DNA of 64,000 nt from Candidatus Zipacnadum vermilionense. Lineage in GTDB: Bacteria > Armatimonadota > Zipacnadia > Zipacnadales > Zipacnadaceae. Positions within the stretch are counted from its first letter, which is position 1. Each line of letters starts with the position of its first letter. Shown in pieces: positions 36,155 through 44,781 of the stretch. The translations under genes were made by a program, and so were the position numbers. The notes under the pieces were generated by a model. It was given only the letters and a program-made list of their open reading frames with translations. It made no database searches and had not been told where the DNA came from. The DNA lies in NCBI GenBank assembly GCA_029821755.1, contig JALGSV010000001.1:124001-188000 (forward strand), in the 5' to 3' direction.

Positions 36155-37363
36155 ATGAAAAGCGCTCCGTGTGGATCGCGGCCTCCAGGAATGAAAGGGA
36201 TCGCTCCTCCAAGTCGAGCGCTGCGATGGGCACATGGGGCCTTACGCCTGCTAAATTCGCTTCTGAGGCGGACAAGGCAGCGACACCGCATACTGCTGGT
36301 ACGCCAGGGGTATGTGGGAGACATTATTCAAACGACGGCCTTGCTTAGGGACCTCCGACAGTTCTGGCCCGATGCGCACCTTATGTACATGACGGGTACG
36401 GGGGGGGCCGGCGCTCTCAACGGGAACGCAGACGTACGCGAGATTGTGCCTTATGTGAGGGCGCCCCGGATTCGGCTCGAGGAGCTCGTCGGTTTTGTAA
36501 GGCGCATCCTCTCGCTGAGGCGCAGGGGGGTCGGGTTGGGCATCTCGCTCAACCCCGGCAGTTGGGACGCCCTGCTGCTCCACTTGGTCGGGGCTGAGAG
36601 ATGCGTCGGGTTCGTCGAGCCCGGCCGGGAGTTCCTTCTGGACGAATGTATAGTTTGGGATGAGACCAAGGTGGTGGCGCGGCAGGAGCACTATGACGAT
36701 CTCCTGCGCCTCCTAGGCCTTGAGCCCGTGTGCCGTCAGTACGAGCTGGCGCTGCCCGCGGAAAGCAGTTGTTCGGAGGAAGTCAGGCGCGTCCTGGCAG
36801 CCTCGGAGCCGGTGGTGGCCATCGCTCCTGGAGGGGGATACAACCCGGCGGGGTGCGCGCCATACCGTCAATGGCCGGCCGAACGGTTTGCGGAGGTGGT
36901 TACTCACTTCTTGTCGCGGGAAGGCGTGCGGGTTATCCTGGTTGGAGGCCATGACGACACGGAGGTCGCCCGGCGCGTGATGAACTGCTGTCCTGACGTG
37001 GCCACCGGCGCGCTCGATGACCTGACAGGGCGCACCAGCCTGGCGGAGCTGGGCCTTCTACTGAGCAAAGCCGACCTCCTGATCACCAATGACTCCGCTC
37101 CCGTCTGGGTTGCAGCGGCAGTGCGATGTTCTACTGTCTGCATAGTGGGATGTAACCATCCAGTTGTGTGTACGCCCTTGTCTTCGTCTTTCGCTGCTGT
37201 CAGCGCGCAACTCCCGTGTAGCCCGTGCTTCAGCGGGGCGGCGGTGCCGAAGTGTCAGCTGCCCGCACAGTGCCTGCAAAACATCACGGTGGCGCAGGTA
37301 CTGGCTGCCGTCCGAGAGCTGGAGGCGCGGCGCGAGAGTAACCCCGGTCAGGGAAGCCGATAG
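36155..37363 (+). CDS. GT9-family ADP-heptosyltransferase-like protein
   Basis: A protein of 402 residues. After a basic N-terminal tail, ILLVRQGYVGDIIQTTALLRDL opens the GT-B fold as in WaaC/WaaF/WaaQ. IAPGGGYNPAGC, WPAERFAEVV, VILVGGHDD and ADLLITNDSAPVWVAAA are the conserved GT9 blocks. The end carries a Cys cluster (PCSPCF, KCQLPAQC) also found in many GT9 proteins. It should use ADP-heptose made by the enzyme encoded just upstream. An LPS-core-like or capsule heptose is implied; the acceptor is unknown. Confidence 0.86.
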   Translation: MKSAPCGSRPPGMKGIAPPSRALRWAHGALRLLNSLLRRTRQRHRILLVRQGYVGDIIQTTALLRDLRQFWPDAHLMYMTGTGGAGALNGNADVREIVPYVRAPRIRLEELVGFVRRILSLRRRGVGLGISLNPGSWDALLLHLVGAERCVGFVEPGREFLLDECIVWDETKVVARQEHYDDLLRLLGLEPVCRQYELALPAESSCSEEVRRVLAASEPVVAIAPGGGYNPAGCAPYRQWPAERFAEVVTHFLSREGVRVILVGGHDDTEVARRVMNCCPDVATGALDDLTGRTSLAELGLLLSKADLLITNDSAPVWVAAAVRCSTVCIVGCNHPVVCTPLSSSFAAVSAQLPCSPCFSGAAVPKCQLPAQCLQNITVAQVLAAVRELEARRESNPGQGSR

Positions 37364-37369
37364 AGCGTC

Positions 37370-38818
37370 ATGACCAACCGAACACCCATAATCCAGTTGG
37401 CCCTCGTGGTCGCGGTGGTCGGTCTGGCGCTGATGGCCGGCAAGGCTGTCGGCACCGAGGAGACGAACGACCTGCTCCTGCCCGTGGGCGTGGTGATCCT
37501 CTTCATCACGATGGTCAACCCCTTCGCCTCCCTCATCATCTTCCTGCTGGGCTTCATGCGTGTGGGAAGCTATGACGAAATCGGCATCATCCAGATTGCC
37601 ACGGCTTCCTACACCGCCCTGCTCTTCCTGGTCGCCTTCGCCCGGTTCCTGTGGCGCGGGCCGTGGGACCGCAACGTCGTGCGCACCGTCACGCTGATGT
37701 TCTTGCTGATGGGCTACCTGGGGCTGTCGGTCGTCATCGCGCAGATGAACCACATTTCCGTCATCGACTGGGGGAGAGGCGCTTTCCCCCTGGTCGTGGT
37801 CTGTCTGGCCGCGGTGTTCACCGCCACGGTGCAGACTCGCCAGCAGTGGAACGTCGCCGCTGTGGTGTTCCTGTTCCTTATCGTGAACCTGGGCGCCAGC
37901 GGGGCCGCCGCCCTGGGCGGCAGGATGGGAGCCGCGCTAGGCGTTCCCGATGCGGTGAGTTGGGGTTCAACGCTGATTCCCGCCGTCCTGATCGCCATCG
38001 GCGTGGCCATGATCATCGAGAAGCGACAGTTCCACTGGGGGTACGTGGCGATGGTGGTGACCGGGCTGATCTCCGCCGTGCTGACTCCTACCCGTACCGT
38101 GTGGATCTCCGCCGGGTTGACGGTGGCCATGCTGGCGGGGACTTTCATGTTTCGGCACCGGCGTCCGGGCACCGCTTTCGCGGTCGTCGGCTTCGCAGTG
38201 CTCATCGGCGGCGGCACCCTCCTAATGTGGCAGCATAGCGGCGAGAGCTCCTGGAAGGAACAGACTGCCCGCTTCAGCACACTGCAGAAAACCAGTGAGG
38301 ACCCGTCCGTGCGGATTAGAGAAGAGCAGATTCGAGAGGCCTTCAGGGTATTCAGGTCCTCACCTCTAGTCGGCGTTGGTCTGGGTTACCAGTACCAGTA
38401 CAAGATCGCCTTCACGAGCAAATACGAGAAGCCCAACGACTTCAACCATTCTGACTTGCTCAATGCACTGGCCAAGACCGGCCTGTTCGGCACGCTGCTA
38501 ATCTACGGGGTACTCATCTCCGCGGTCCTGGCGGCGGTGCGCCTGCAAGGTATGGCCACAACCGCTGAGGACCGGGCCATGGGCCTGGCGGCCGAGTCCT
38601 CCCTGGTGGTGGCGCTGATCATCGGCAATTCCACGCCCATGCTGCAGGAGAAGGGGAGTGCCTTCATCCTGGCGCTCATTATCGGGCTGGTCTTGTCGCG
38701 GTTGAACATTCTGGATGCAGAAAGGGCAGAGAAGGCGGAGCAAGCTGGGCTGAGCGCCGAGGCCGAACCGGAGTGGTCGTGGCGGCGGGTCCGGGAGCTA
38801 CCCGCCACCGATACCTAA
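37370..38818 (+). CDS. O-antigen ligase/polymerase family membrane protein
   Basis: A protein of 482 residues with about 11 or 12 membrane helices. Between late helices lies a periplasmic loop with VGVGLGYQYQYK and PNDFNHSDLLNALAKTGLFG, the signature of the Wzy_C (O-antigen ligase/Wzy) family, whose His is needed in WaaL. Members either polymerise lipid-linked repeats or ligate glycan to a lipid or protein. Since an ABC exporter is encoded here, ligation is attractive, but a Wzy role cannot be excluded. Confidence 0.83.
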   Translation: MTNRTPIIQLALVVAVVGLALMAGKAVGTEETNDLLLPVGVVILFITMVNPFASLIIFLLGFMRVGSYDEIGIIQIATASYTALLFLVAFARFLWRGPWDRNVVRTVTLMFLLMGYLGLSVVIAQMNHISVIDWGRGAFPLVVVCLAAVFTATVQTRQQWNVAAVVFLFLIVNLGASGAAALGGRMGAALGVPDAVSWGSTLIPAVLIAIGVAMIIEKRQFHWGYVAMVVTGLISAVLTPTRTVWISAGLTVAMLAGTFMFRHRRPGTAFAVVGFAVLIGGGTLLMWQHSGESSWKEQTARFSTLQKTSEDPSVRIREEQIREAFRVFRSSPLVGVGLGYQYQYKIAFTSKYEKPNDFNHSDLLNALAKTGLFGTLLIYGVLISAVLAAVRLQGMATTAEDRAMGLAAESSLVVALIIGNSTPMLQEKGSAFILALIIGLVLSRLNILDAERAEKAEQAGLSAEAEPEWSWRRVRELPATDT

Positions 38819-38824
38819 GCCGCC

Positions 38825-39781
38825 ATGGAGGAAGCACCGTCCGCAACTGGTCGTGCGCTGGCCGCCACCGTGCCGCTCTCGGTGGTGATCGTCACCTACA
38901 ACGTGCGCGACCTGGTCGTAGACTGTCTGCACTCGTTGGGAGGAGAGGCGGCCGAGGTCTTCGTCGTGGACAACGCCTCGGAGGACGGCACGGTGGAAGC
39001 CGTACGGGCGACGTGGCCGGGGGTGACGGTGATCGCCAATGCGGTCAACCGGGGCTTCGCGGCGGCTAACAACCAGGCCCTGCGCCTGGCCCGGGGACGG
39101 CACGTTTGCCTACTCAATCCGGACACGGTAGTCCGTTCGGGGGCGCTGGCTCGGCTGCAAGAGGCACTGGAGCAAAACCCACGCCTGGGGATCGTCGGGC
39201 CGCGATTGCTCAACCCGGACGGCAGTCCCCAGTCGGCAGGTCTGAGCTTCCCGACGTTCGGTGACTTGGTCCGCGGCGCGGTACCCTGGACGCGACGGAC
39301 CCGTGCACCGCGGGGCGCGGGGCGAAGTGGGGGAGATCCCCTACCTTACGACTGGGTTATCGGTGCATGCATGGTGCTCCGCCGGGAAGTCCTCGAGGAG
39401 GTGGGCCTGCTCGACGAGGAGTACTTCATGTACGGCGAAGAGAAGGATCTGTGTTGCCGCGCCAAGCAAGCCGGCTGGCAGACCGCCTGCGTACCGGGGG
39501 CGGAGGTCATGCACTACGGGGGGCACAGCGCCGACCAAGTCCCGGTGCGGTCGTACCTGGCCTTCCTGGACAGCCAGTTCCGCTTCCTGGGCAAGTTCTA
39601 CCCGCCGCGCTACGGTCGCACGTTCGCCCGGGCGACGCTGGTAGCATGCCGGCTGCGCGCGGCCGGCGCGGGGATGCTGGCCCTCCTTCAGCCCGGCCGC
39701 CGTGAAAGCTGGCGACAGAAGGCTGAGCCGGCCCGTGCCGGCGCTCGCCGGTGCCGTGAGTATCTCAGAAGGAAGTCCTAG
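38825..39781 (+). CDS. GT2-family glycosyltransferase (rhamnosyltransferase-like)
   Basis: A protein of 318 residues: LSVVIVTYNVRDLVVDCLHSL at the N terminus, FVVDNASEDGTVEAV, NRGFAAANNQALRLARG, LLNPDTVV (D-x-D-type metal site) and EEYFMYGEEKDLCCRAKQAGW as the catalytic base region. These blocks are typical of the WbbL-like rhamnosyltransferase branch. No membrane segment is obvious. It follows the ligase gene by 6 bases and precedes another GT2 gene. Confidence 0.87.
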   Translation: MEEAPSATGRALAATVPLSVVIVTYNVRDLVVDCLHSLGGEAAEVFVVDNASEDGTVEAVRATWPGVTVIANAVNRGFAAANNQALRLARGRHVCLLNPDTVVRSGALARLQEALEQNPRLGIVGPRLLNPDGSPQSAGLSFPTFGDLVRGAVPWTRRTRAPRGAGRSGGDPLPYDWVIGACMVLRREVLEEVGLLDEEYFMYGEEKDLCCRAKQAGWQTACVPGAEVMHYGGHSADQVPVRSYLAFLDSQFRFLGKFYPPRYGRTFARATLVACRLRAAGAGMLALLQPGRRESWRQKAEPARAGARRCREYLRRKS

Positions 39782-39786
39782 TCCGT

Positions 39787-40641
39787 ATGTCTGATTCCGT
39801 GGCGATCACCGCGCTGGTGCCGTGCTTCAACGAGGAGCACAATATTCGCGCCTGCCTGGAGCATCTCACCTGGGCTGACCAGATCGTCGTGGTCGACTCC
39901 TTCAGCACCGACCGCACCGTGGAGATTGCCCGCGAGTTCAGCGACGAGGTCGTTCAGCACGAGTACGTCAACTCCGCCACCCAGAAGAACTGGGCCCTGT
40001 CCACACTCCCCCTGCGGGGTCGGTGGACGCTGGTCGTAGACTCTGACGAGCGCATCGTGCCGGAACTCGCCGAGGAGATTCGGCAGGTGGTCACCGAGGA
40101 CTCCCCCGAGTACGGCGGGTACTTCGTCAACCGACGCAACTACTTCTTCGGCCACTGGATCAAGCGCGCGGGGATGTATCCCAGCTGGAACCTCCGCCTG
40201 TTCCGCACCGGTCAGGCCCGCTACGAGACCAAGGAGGTCGACGCCGACGTCTACCTCACCGGCCCCGGCAAGGTCGGCTATCTCAAACACGATATGCTGC
40301 ACTACTCCTTCGACTCCATCCAGGAATGCGTCCACAAATTCAACCGCTACGCCGGCTGGGACGCGAAGGAACGAGCGAAGCCGAGGAGCCAGGTGGACGA
40401 TCAGGCCGTCACCACCGGTGCCACCGGCGAGGCGCGGACCTGGGCGCGCCGCCTTTTCGAGCGACTCCCCGCCAAACCGCTGGCGCTGTTCCTGTACATG
40501 TACCTGATCCAACGAGGTTTCCTGGACGGCCGGGCGGGGTTGGTCACCTGCGGGCTGTGGGCCTTCCGCGAGTTCATCACCGAGGCCAAGCTGTGGGAGC
40601 TGCGCGAGGCCGAGCGGCGCACGCGCGGGGAGAGCCTATGA
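39787..40641 (+). CDS. GT2-family glycosyltransferase (WaaE/KdtX-like)
   Basis: A protein of 284 residues: ITALVPCFNEEHNIRACLEHL, VVVDSFSTDRTVEIAREF, ATQKNWALS and VVDSDERIVPEL correspond to the blocks of the WaaE/KdtX LPS-core beta-glucosyltransferase group. A hydrophobic patch near residue 235 (ALFLYMYLIQRGFLDG) is the usual membrane-associated helix. It overlaps the next GT4 gene by ATGA. The acceptor may be a heptose-containing core, in keeping with the rfaE2/GT9 pair upstream; this is inference. Confidence 0.86.
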   Translation: MSDSVAITALVPCFNEEHNIRACLEHLTWADQIVVVDSFSTDRTVEIAREFSDEVVQHEYVNSATQKNWALSTLPLRGRWTLVVDSDERIVPELAEEIRQVVTEDSPEYGGYFVNRRNYFFGHWIKRAGMYPSWNLRLFRTGQARYETKEVDADVYLTGPGKVGYLKHDMLHYSFDSIQECVHKFNRYAGWDAKERAKPRSQVDDQAVTTGATGEARTWARRLFERLPAKPLALFLYMYLIQRGFLDGRAGLVTCGLWAFREFITEAKLWELREAERRTRGESL

Positions 40642-41771
40642 GCGCCGTGATCGCCGTAGACGCCCACAGCCTGGCCCGCCCGCGCTCGGGGGTGGAGGTC
40701 TACCTGGACAATATCCTGCGGCATCTGCAGGCGCCGAACCTGGACCTGCGCCTGCTCACCGACCTGCCGCCCACAATCACCCCGCCGCAGCGCTGTGACC
40801 TCGTGAGTATACCTTTCTCTTCGGCGCGGGTCGGCAAGAATTTGATGGCCCCGGTGTGGTTCCACTGGGCGCTGGTCCGGGCTATGCAGAGGATGCGGGC
40901 GGACTTGCTGTGGTCGCCGTACTTCTTCGTGCCGTTGCGGGGGCGGATTCCGACGGTGGCGACGGTGCATGACACCAACCCGCTCGACATCAAGGCCAAG
41001 TGCCATCCGCCCGTGTGGAAGCGCTATTTCGTCACCATGCTGGGGTACAGTGCTCGCCACGCCCGCCACATCATCGTGCCTTCGCGGCGTATTGCGGACA
41101 ACCTGACGCGGTTCTTCGGCACGCCCACCGAGCGCATGTCGGTGGTCCCGCACGGCGTAGCGGAAGAGTTCTCGTCACCGGTCAACGAGGTGGAGGTGAA
41201 GCGACTGCGCCAGCGTCTGGGAATTACTGGCCGCTTCCTCCTCTTCGTCGGGAGCCTCAACGACCGGAAGAACGCCATCACGCTGCTCCGGGCGTATGCT
41301 GCGCTGCCACGTGATTTGCGGGAGGAGCATCAATTGGTCATTGTCGGGCCGGGCGGCAGTGATGAGGAACTGGTGCGTAGCTTCGTGCGCGACCAGGGGC
41401 TGGAGGGGCGCGCCCTCCTGTGCGGGTACGTGGAGCCGGGGCCGCTGACCGAGCTGTACAAGGTAGCCGACCTCTTCGCCCTGCCCTCGCTGTGCGAGAG
41501 CTTTGGGCTGCCGATCGTCGAGGCCATGGCCGCCGGTGTGCCAGTGCTCACCACGAACGTGACCTCCATACCCGAGGTCGCTGGCGAGGCGGCGCTGCTC
41601 CTGCCGCCGACCGACGTTCCTGCGTGGACCGACGCCCTGCGACGGGTGCTGACGGAAGACGCGTTGCGAGACGATCTGCGGCGACGGGGACTGGCGCGGG
41701 CGCGGCTGTACTCCTGGCCGCAGGCGGCCCGCCGCCATGTGGAGATCTTCGAGGCTTGCCTGGCCGGCTGA
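40638..41771 (+). CDS. GT4-family glycosyltransferase
   Basis: A protein of 377 residues. IAVDAHSLARPRSGVEVYLDNIL opens the acceptor domain, followed by TVATVHDTNPLDI, VVPHGVAEEF, LLFVGSLNDRKNAITLLRAYA and SLCESFGLPIVEAMAAGVPVLTT. It resembles mannosyltransferases of the MtfB/WbdB type. The start is fixed by the ATGA overlap at 40638; the reading frame upstream is open but shares coding space with the GT2 gene. Confidence 0.88.
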   Translation: MSAVIAVDAHSLARPRSGVEVYLDNILRHLQAPNLDLRLLTDLPPTITPPQRCDLVSIPFSSARVGKNLMAPVWFHWALVRAMQRMRADLLWSPYFFVPLRGRIPTVATVHDTNPLDIKAKCHPPVWKRYFVTMLGYSARHARHIIVPSRRIADNLTRFFGTPTERMSVVPHGVAEEFSSPVNEVEVKRLRQRLGITGRFLLFVGSLNDRKNAITLLRAYAALPRDLREEHQLVIVGPGGSDEELVRSFVRDQGLEGRALLCGYVEPGPLTELYKVADLFALPSLCESFGLPIVEAMAAGVPVLTTNVTSIPEVAGEAALLLPPTDVPAWTDALRRVLTEDALRDDLRRRGLARARLYSWPQAARRHVEIFEACLAG

Positions 41772-41785
41772 GGCACGCGCGCACT

Positions 41786-42799
41786 ATGCGGCTGAGCATT
41801 ATCATCCCGGTTCGGAACGAGGCAGCGCACCTTGACAGCCTGCTGCAGTTCGCCACGAGCGGCCAGGAGCCGGAGCGGGAGATCCTGGTCGTGGACGGCA
41901 TGTCCGAGGATGACACCCGGGAGGTGGCCGCCGAGTGGGCGGTGCGGGATCCGCGGGTCCGCCTGATCGACAATCCACAGCGCGTGGTAACCGCCGCGGT
42001 CAACCGGGGCTTCGCGGCAGCGACCGGCGAGGTCCTCATGCGCCTCGATGCCCATGCCCGGTACAACGAAGACTACGTGGCGGAGTGCCTGGCGGTACTG
42101 GAGGAGACTGGTGCCGGGAACGTGGGCGGCGCGGCCCGGCCCCTCTCGGACGGGTCCTTTCTGGGAGACCTGATCCGCGCGATTCATATAAGCCCTTTCG
42201 GGATCGGCGCCGCCCAGTTCCGCCGTGAGGACGCCGAGGGCTGGGTCGACACCGTCTGGCCGGGCTGCTGGCGGCGGGAGGCGCTGGAGGCCGCCGGGAG
42301 ATACCTCTGCGAGGAACTGCCGCGCAGTGAAGACATTGAGCTGAACTCCCGGCTCCTGGCGGCGGGCTGGCGTGTGTACCTCAGCCCCCGCATCAAGGCC
42401 TACTACCAGCCGCGCCGCAGCTTCTCCGCCTTGCTGGGGCAAAACTTCAACAACGGCGTCGGAGTGATGCACACGCTCAAGGCCGGGCTCGGCGGGATTT
42501 CCGGACGACATCTGTTCCCGCTCACCTGTGCACTGGCGGCGGTGTTGCTCGGCGGGGGCGGGTTGCTGTGGTCCCTCGCTTGGTGGATACTGTTGGGCCT
42601 GACCGCGCTGCACCTGCTGGGCGGGCTGGCCTTCGCGGTCAAAGCCTGCGGCGCGGCGCGACCGGGGCTGATCCTTGCTCTGCCCCCGGCCTTCCTGGCA
42701 CTGCACGTCGCCTACGGAGCCGGGTCGGTCCTGGGCCTGATCACGCGCCCCCGGCCTGTTTCGTCGGAGGCACGCGACCCGGACGGGTCGAGCACATAA
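41786..42799 (+). CDS. GT2-family glycosyltransferase with C-terminal membrane helices
   Basis: A protein of 337 residues. GT-A blocks: LSIIIPVRNEAAHLDSLL, VVDGMSEDDT, LMRLDAHARY (D-x-H metal site, as in ExoA), and LPRSEDIELNSRL. Two or three helices follow (about 235-320). The ExoA/succinoglycan-type layout suggests transfer to a lipid-linked intermediate. Its stop overlaps the start of the next gene (TAATG). Confidence 0.86.
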   Translation: MRLSIIIPVRNEAAHLDSLLQFATSGQEPEREILVVDGMSEDDTREVAAEWAVRDPRVRLIDNPQRVVTAAVNRGFAAATGEVLMRLDAHARYNEDYVAECLAVLEETGAGNVGGAARPLSDGSFLGDLIRAIHISPFGIGAAQFRREDAEGWVDTVWPGCWRREALEAAGRYLCEELPRSEDIELNSRLLAAGWRVYLSPRIKAYYQPRRSFSALLGQNFNNGVGVMHTLKAGLGGISGRHLFPLTCALAAVLLGGGGLLWSLAWWILLGLTALHLLGGLAFAVKACGAARPGLILALPPAFLALHVAYGAGSVLGLITRPRPVSSEARDPDGSST

Positions 42800-43728
42800 T
42801 GCCTGCGCGCTTCCCTGACAACCAGGTCTTCGCTTTCTCCATCTTCGACGACACCGACGGCGCCACGGAGGCGAACGTCGGCCCCGTCTACCGCTTGCTG
42901 GCGGAGTTGGGGATCCGTACCACCAAGTCGGTATGGCCCTTGGCCGAGGTGTCGGGAGCGCCGCTGGGCGGGGCGACGCTGCAGGACGCGGCCTACCTGG
43001 GCTTCGTTCGCGGGCTGCAGGCCGATGGCTTCGAGATTGGCTTCCACAACGCCCGCAACTTCGACGCGCCGCGGGAGGTGACCGAGCAAGGCCTGGCGGA
43101 GTTCGTCGATCTGCTGGGGCAACCGCCGCGGACGCACTGCAATCATCACGACAACCGCGAAAACCTCTACTGGGGTCCCGCCCGGCTGAACTCGGTCGGC
43201 CTGCGCCTCGGGTACAACCTGGCCACCCTCGGGCGGTACCGCCGGCGCTTTCAGGGCCACGCGGAGGGCTCGCCCTATTTCTGGGGCGACCTTTGCCGCG
43301 AGCGCTTGCGCTACCTGCGCAACTTCGTCTTCGACGAAATCAACCTGGACGTCATCAATCCAACCATGCCGTACCACGACCCGGCCAAACCGTACGTCCC
43401 CGCGTGGTTCAGCAGCTGCGAGGGCGGCACCGTCGAGAGCTTCTGCCGCCTCCTGCGCGAGGAGAACCAGGACCGCCTGGAAGCACAGGGCGGGGTGTGC
43501 CTGGTCTACACGCACTTTGCCAAGGGCTTCGTGGTGGACGGCGTGGTCCATCCGGAGTTGGCGCGGCTGATGCGCCGGCTAGCCGGCAAGTCCGGCTGGT
43601 TCGCGCCGGTCGGCACGATCCTAGACCATCTGCAGGGCGGCCTGACCGCGGCGACTATTCCGCCGGAGGAACTCCGCCATATGGAGACTCGTTGGCTGCG
43701 GCATAAGCTCTGCTCGGGCAGCTCGTAA
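42799..43728 (+). CDS. polysaccharide deacetylase-like (CE4-fold) protein
   Basis: A protein of 309 residues without a signal peptide. FSIFDDTDGATEANVGPVYRLL resembles the first CE4 motif (D-D), GFEIGFHNARN supplies a His-Asn pair and THCNHHDNRENLYWG a His-rich segment; VYTHFAKGF comes near the end. The motifs are diverged from NodB, so metal binding and activity are inferred. It is coupled to the GT2 gene before it. It may modify a lipid-linked sugar, or may not be catalytic. Confidence 0.65.
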   Translation: MPARFPDNQVFAFSIFDDTDGATEANVGPVYRLLAELGIRTTKSVWPLAEVSGAPLGGATLQDAAYLGFVRGLQADGFEIGFHNARNFDAPREVTEQGLAEFVDLLGQPPRTHCNHHDNRENLYWGPARLNSVGLRLGYNLATLGRYRRRFQGHAEGSPYFWGDLCRERLRYLRNFVFDEINLDVINPTMPYHDPAKPYVPAWFSSCEGGTVESFCRLLREENQDRLEAQGGVCLVYTHFAKGFVVDGVVHPELARLMRRLAGKSGWFAPVGTILDHLQGGLTAATIPPEELRHMETRWLRHKLCSGSS

Positions 43729-43736
43729 TCGTGATC

Positions 43737-44747
43737 ATGTATGAACTGACGCCGGTAAGCTTTGAGTCGGGGGAGGCTTGGGACGCGGCTGTGGTGCGCT
43801 TCGACCTGTGGCACCTGTTCCACACAGCAGCTTGGCTGGACTTCGTCGAGCAGACCCAGCCGGTGACCCGACTAAGCTACGGTATCTACGAAGGGGAAGA
43901 ACTGGTCGGCTACCTCCCGGGCTTCGTGCTGAAGAAGGGTCCGGTCCGCATCTTCGGTTCGCCCTTCCCGGGCTGGACGACGGCCTATCTGGGCCCAGCG
44001 GTCAACCGGGAAGTTGATCCGCGGGCGCTGTTCACGGCTATCGCGAAGGCGCTCCGCCGCGATGGTTTTGCTCACGCCGAGATCCGCTGCCACTTGCTGG
44101 ACTCGCGAGCCGCCGGGGAAGTGGGCTTCCGGCTGTGTCGGAACGAAACGCAAATCGCCGAGCTAGCCGCTGGGCCGGAGGAGATCCTGGAGAGCTTTAC
44201 GAAGGAGGGCCGACGTAACGTACGCTCAGCCTTACGGAAGGGCCTGCGGGCGGAGGTCACCACCGATCCGGGTTTCGTGGACCGGTACTACGACCAGTTG
44301 GAGGCGGTCTTCGCCAAGCACGGTTTGCCGCCGACCTATCCGCGTAGCCGAGTAGAGAAGCTCTGGGAGCTACTCATGCCCACCGGCCGGATGATTTGCC
44401 TTCAGGTGATGCAGGATGACCGGTGTTTAGCCACGGGCATCGATTTGGTCGGCCACGGGTGGCTGCATTCCTTTGGCAGCGCGGCGGTGCAGGACCCGCA
44501 GGCCCTGAAGCTGTACCCTAACGAGCTCCGCCGCTATCAGGGCATGATCGAGGGCGCCGCCCGCGGCCTGCAGCACTACGATCTGACCGGCGTCCGCGCC
44601 TACAAGCGCAAGTTCGGCGCGAAGATCGTGGACGTCCCGGTCCTGATGCGCAGCACCCCGCTCCTGCGTGCGGGGAGAGAGATATTCCGGGGGATGAATA
44701 CACTGAGGATGAGGTGGGGGAGGGCGCTGACCAGGCCCCCCGACTAG
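43737..44747 (+). CDS. FemAB/GNAT-type acyltransferase-like protein
   Basis: A protein of 336 residues with the double-GNAT arrangement of FemAB-like and BioF2-like acetyltransferases: WLDFVEQTQPVTRLSYGIYEGEELVGYLPG in spirit matches the family opening, and FTKEGRRNVRSALRKGLRAE is the conserved basic segment. YDLTGVRAYKRKFGAKIVDVP closes the second domain, with the K-x-x-F-G family block. FemAB-like proteins in exosortase/polysaccharide loci are common. It may transfer an amino acid or acyl group to a sugar. GTG 43731 is an alternative start. Confidence 0.8.
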   Translation: MYELTPVSFESGEAWDAAVVRFDLWHLFHTAAWLDFVEQTQPVTRLSYGIYEGEELVGYLPGFVLKKGPVRIFGSPFPGWTTAYLGPAVNREVDPRALFTAIAKALRRDGFAHAEIRCHLLDSRAAGEVGFRLCRNETQIAELAAGPEEILESFTKEGRRNVRSALRKGLRAEVTTDPGFVDRYYDQLEAVFAKHGLPPTYPRSRVEKLWELLMPTGRMICLQVMQDDRCLATGIDLVGHGWLHSFGSAAVQDPQALKLYPNELRRYQGMIEGAARGLQHYDLTGVRAYKRKFGAKIVDVPVLMRSTPLLRAGREIFRGMNTLRMRWGRALTRPPD

Positions 44748-44781
44748 TGGGAGTTGACGGAGAGTTCGAGGCACGGTTGCC

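Noticed and set aside
41330-42706. 458-codon minus-strand open frame
   Set aside because: Antisense to the GT4 and GT2 genes at 40638 and 41786, whose motifs are clear; no ribosome site or recognisable domain.
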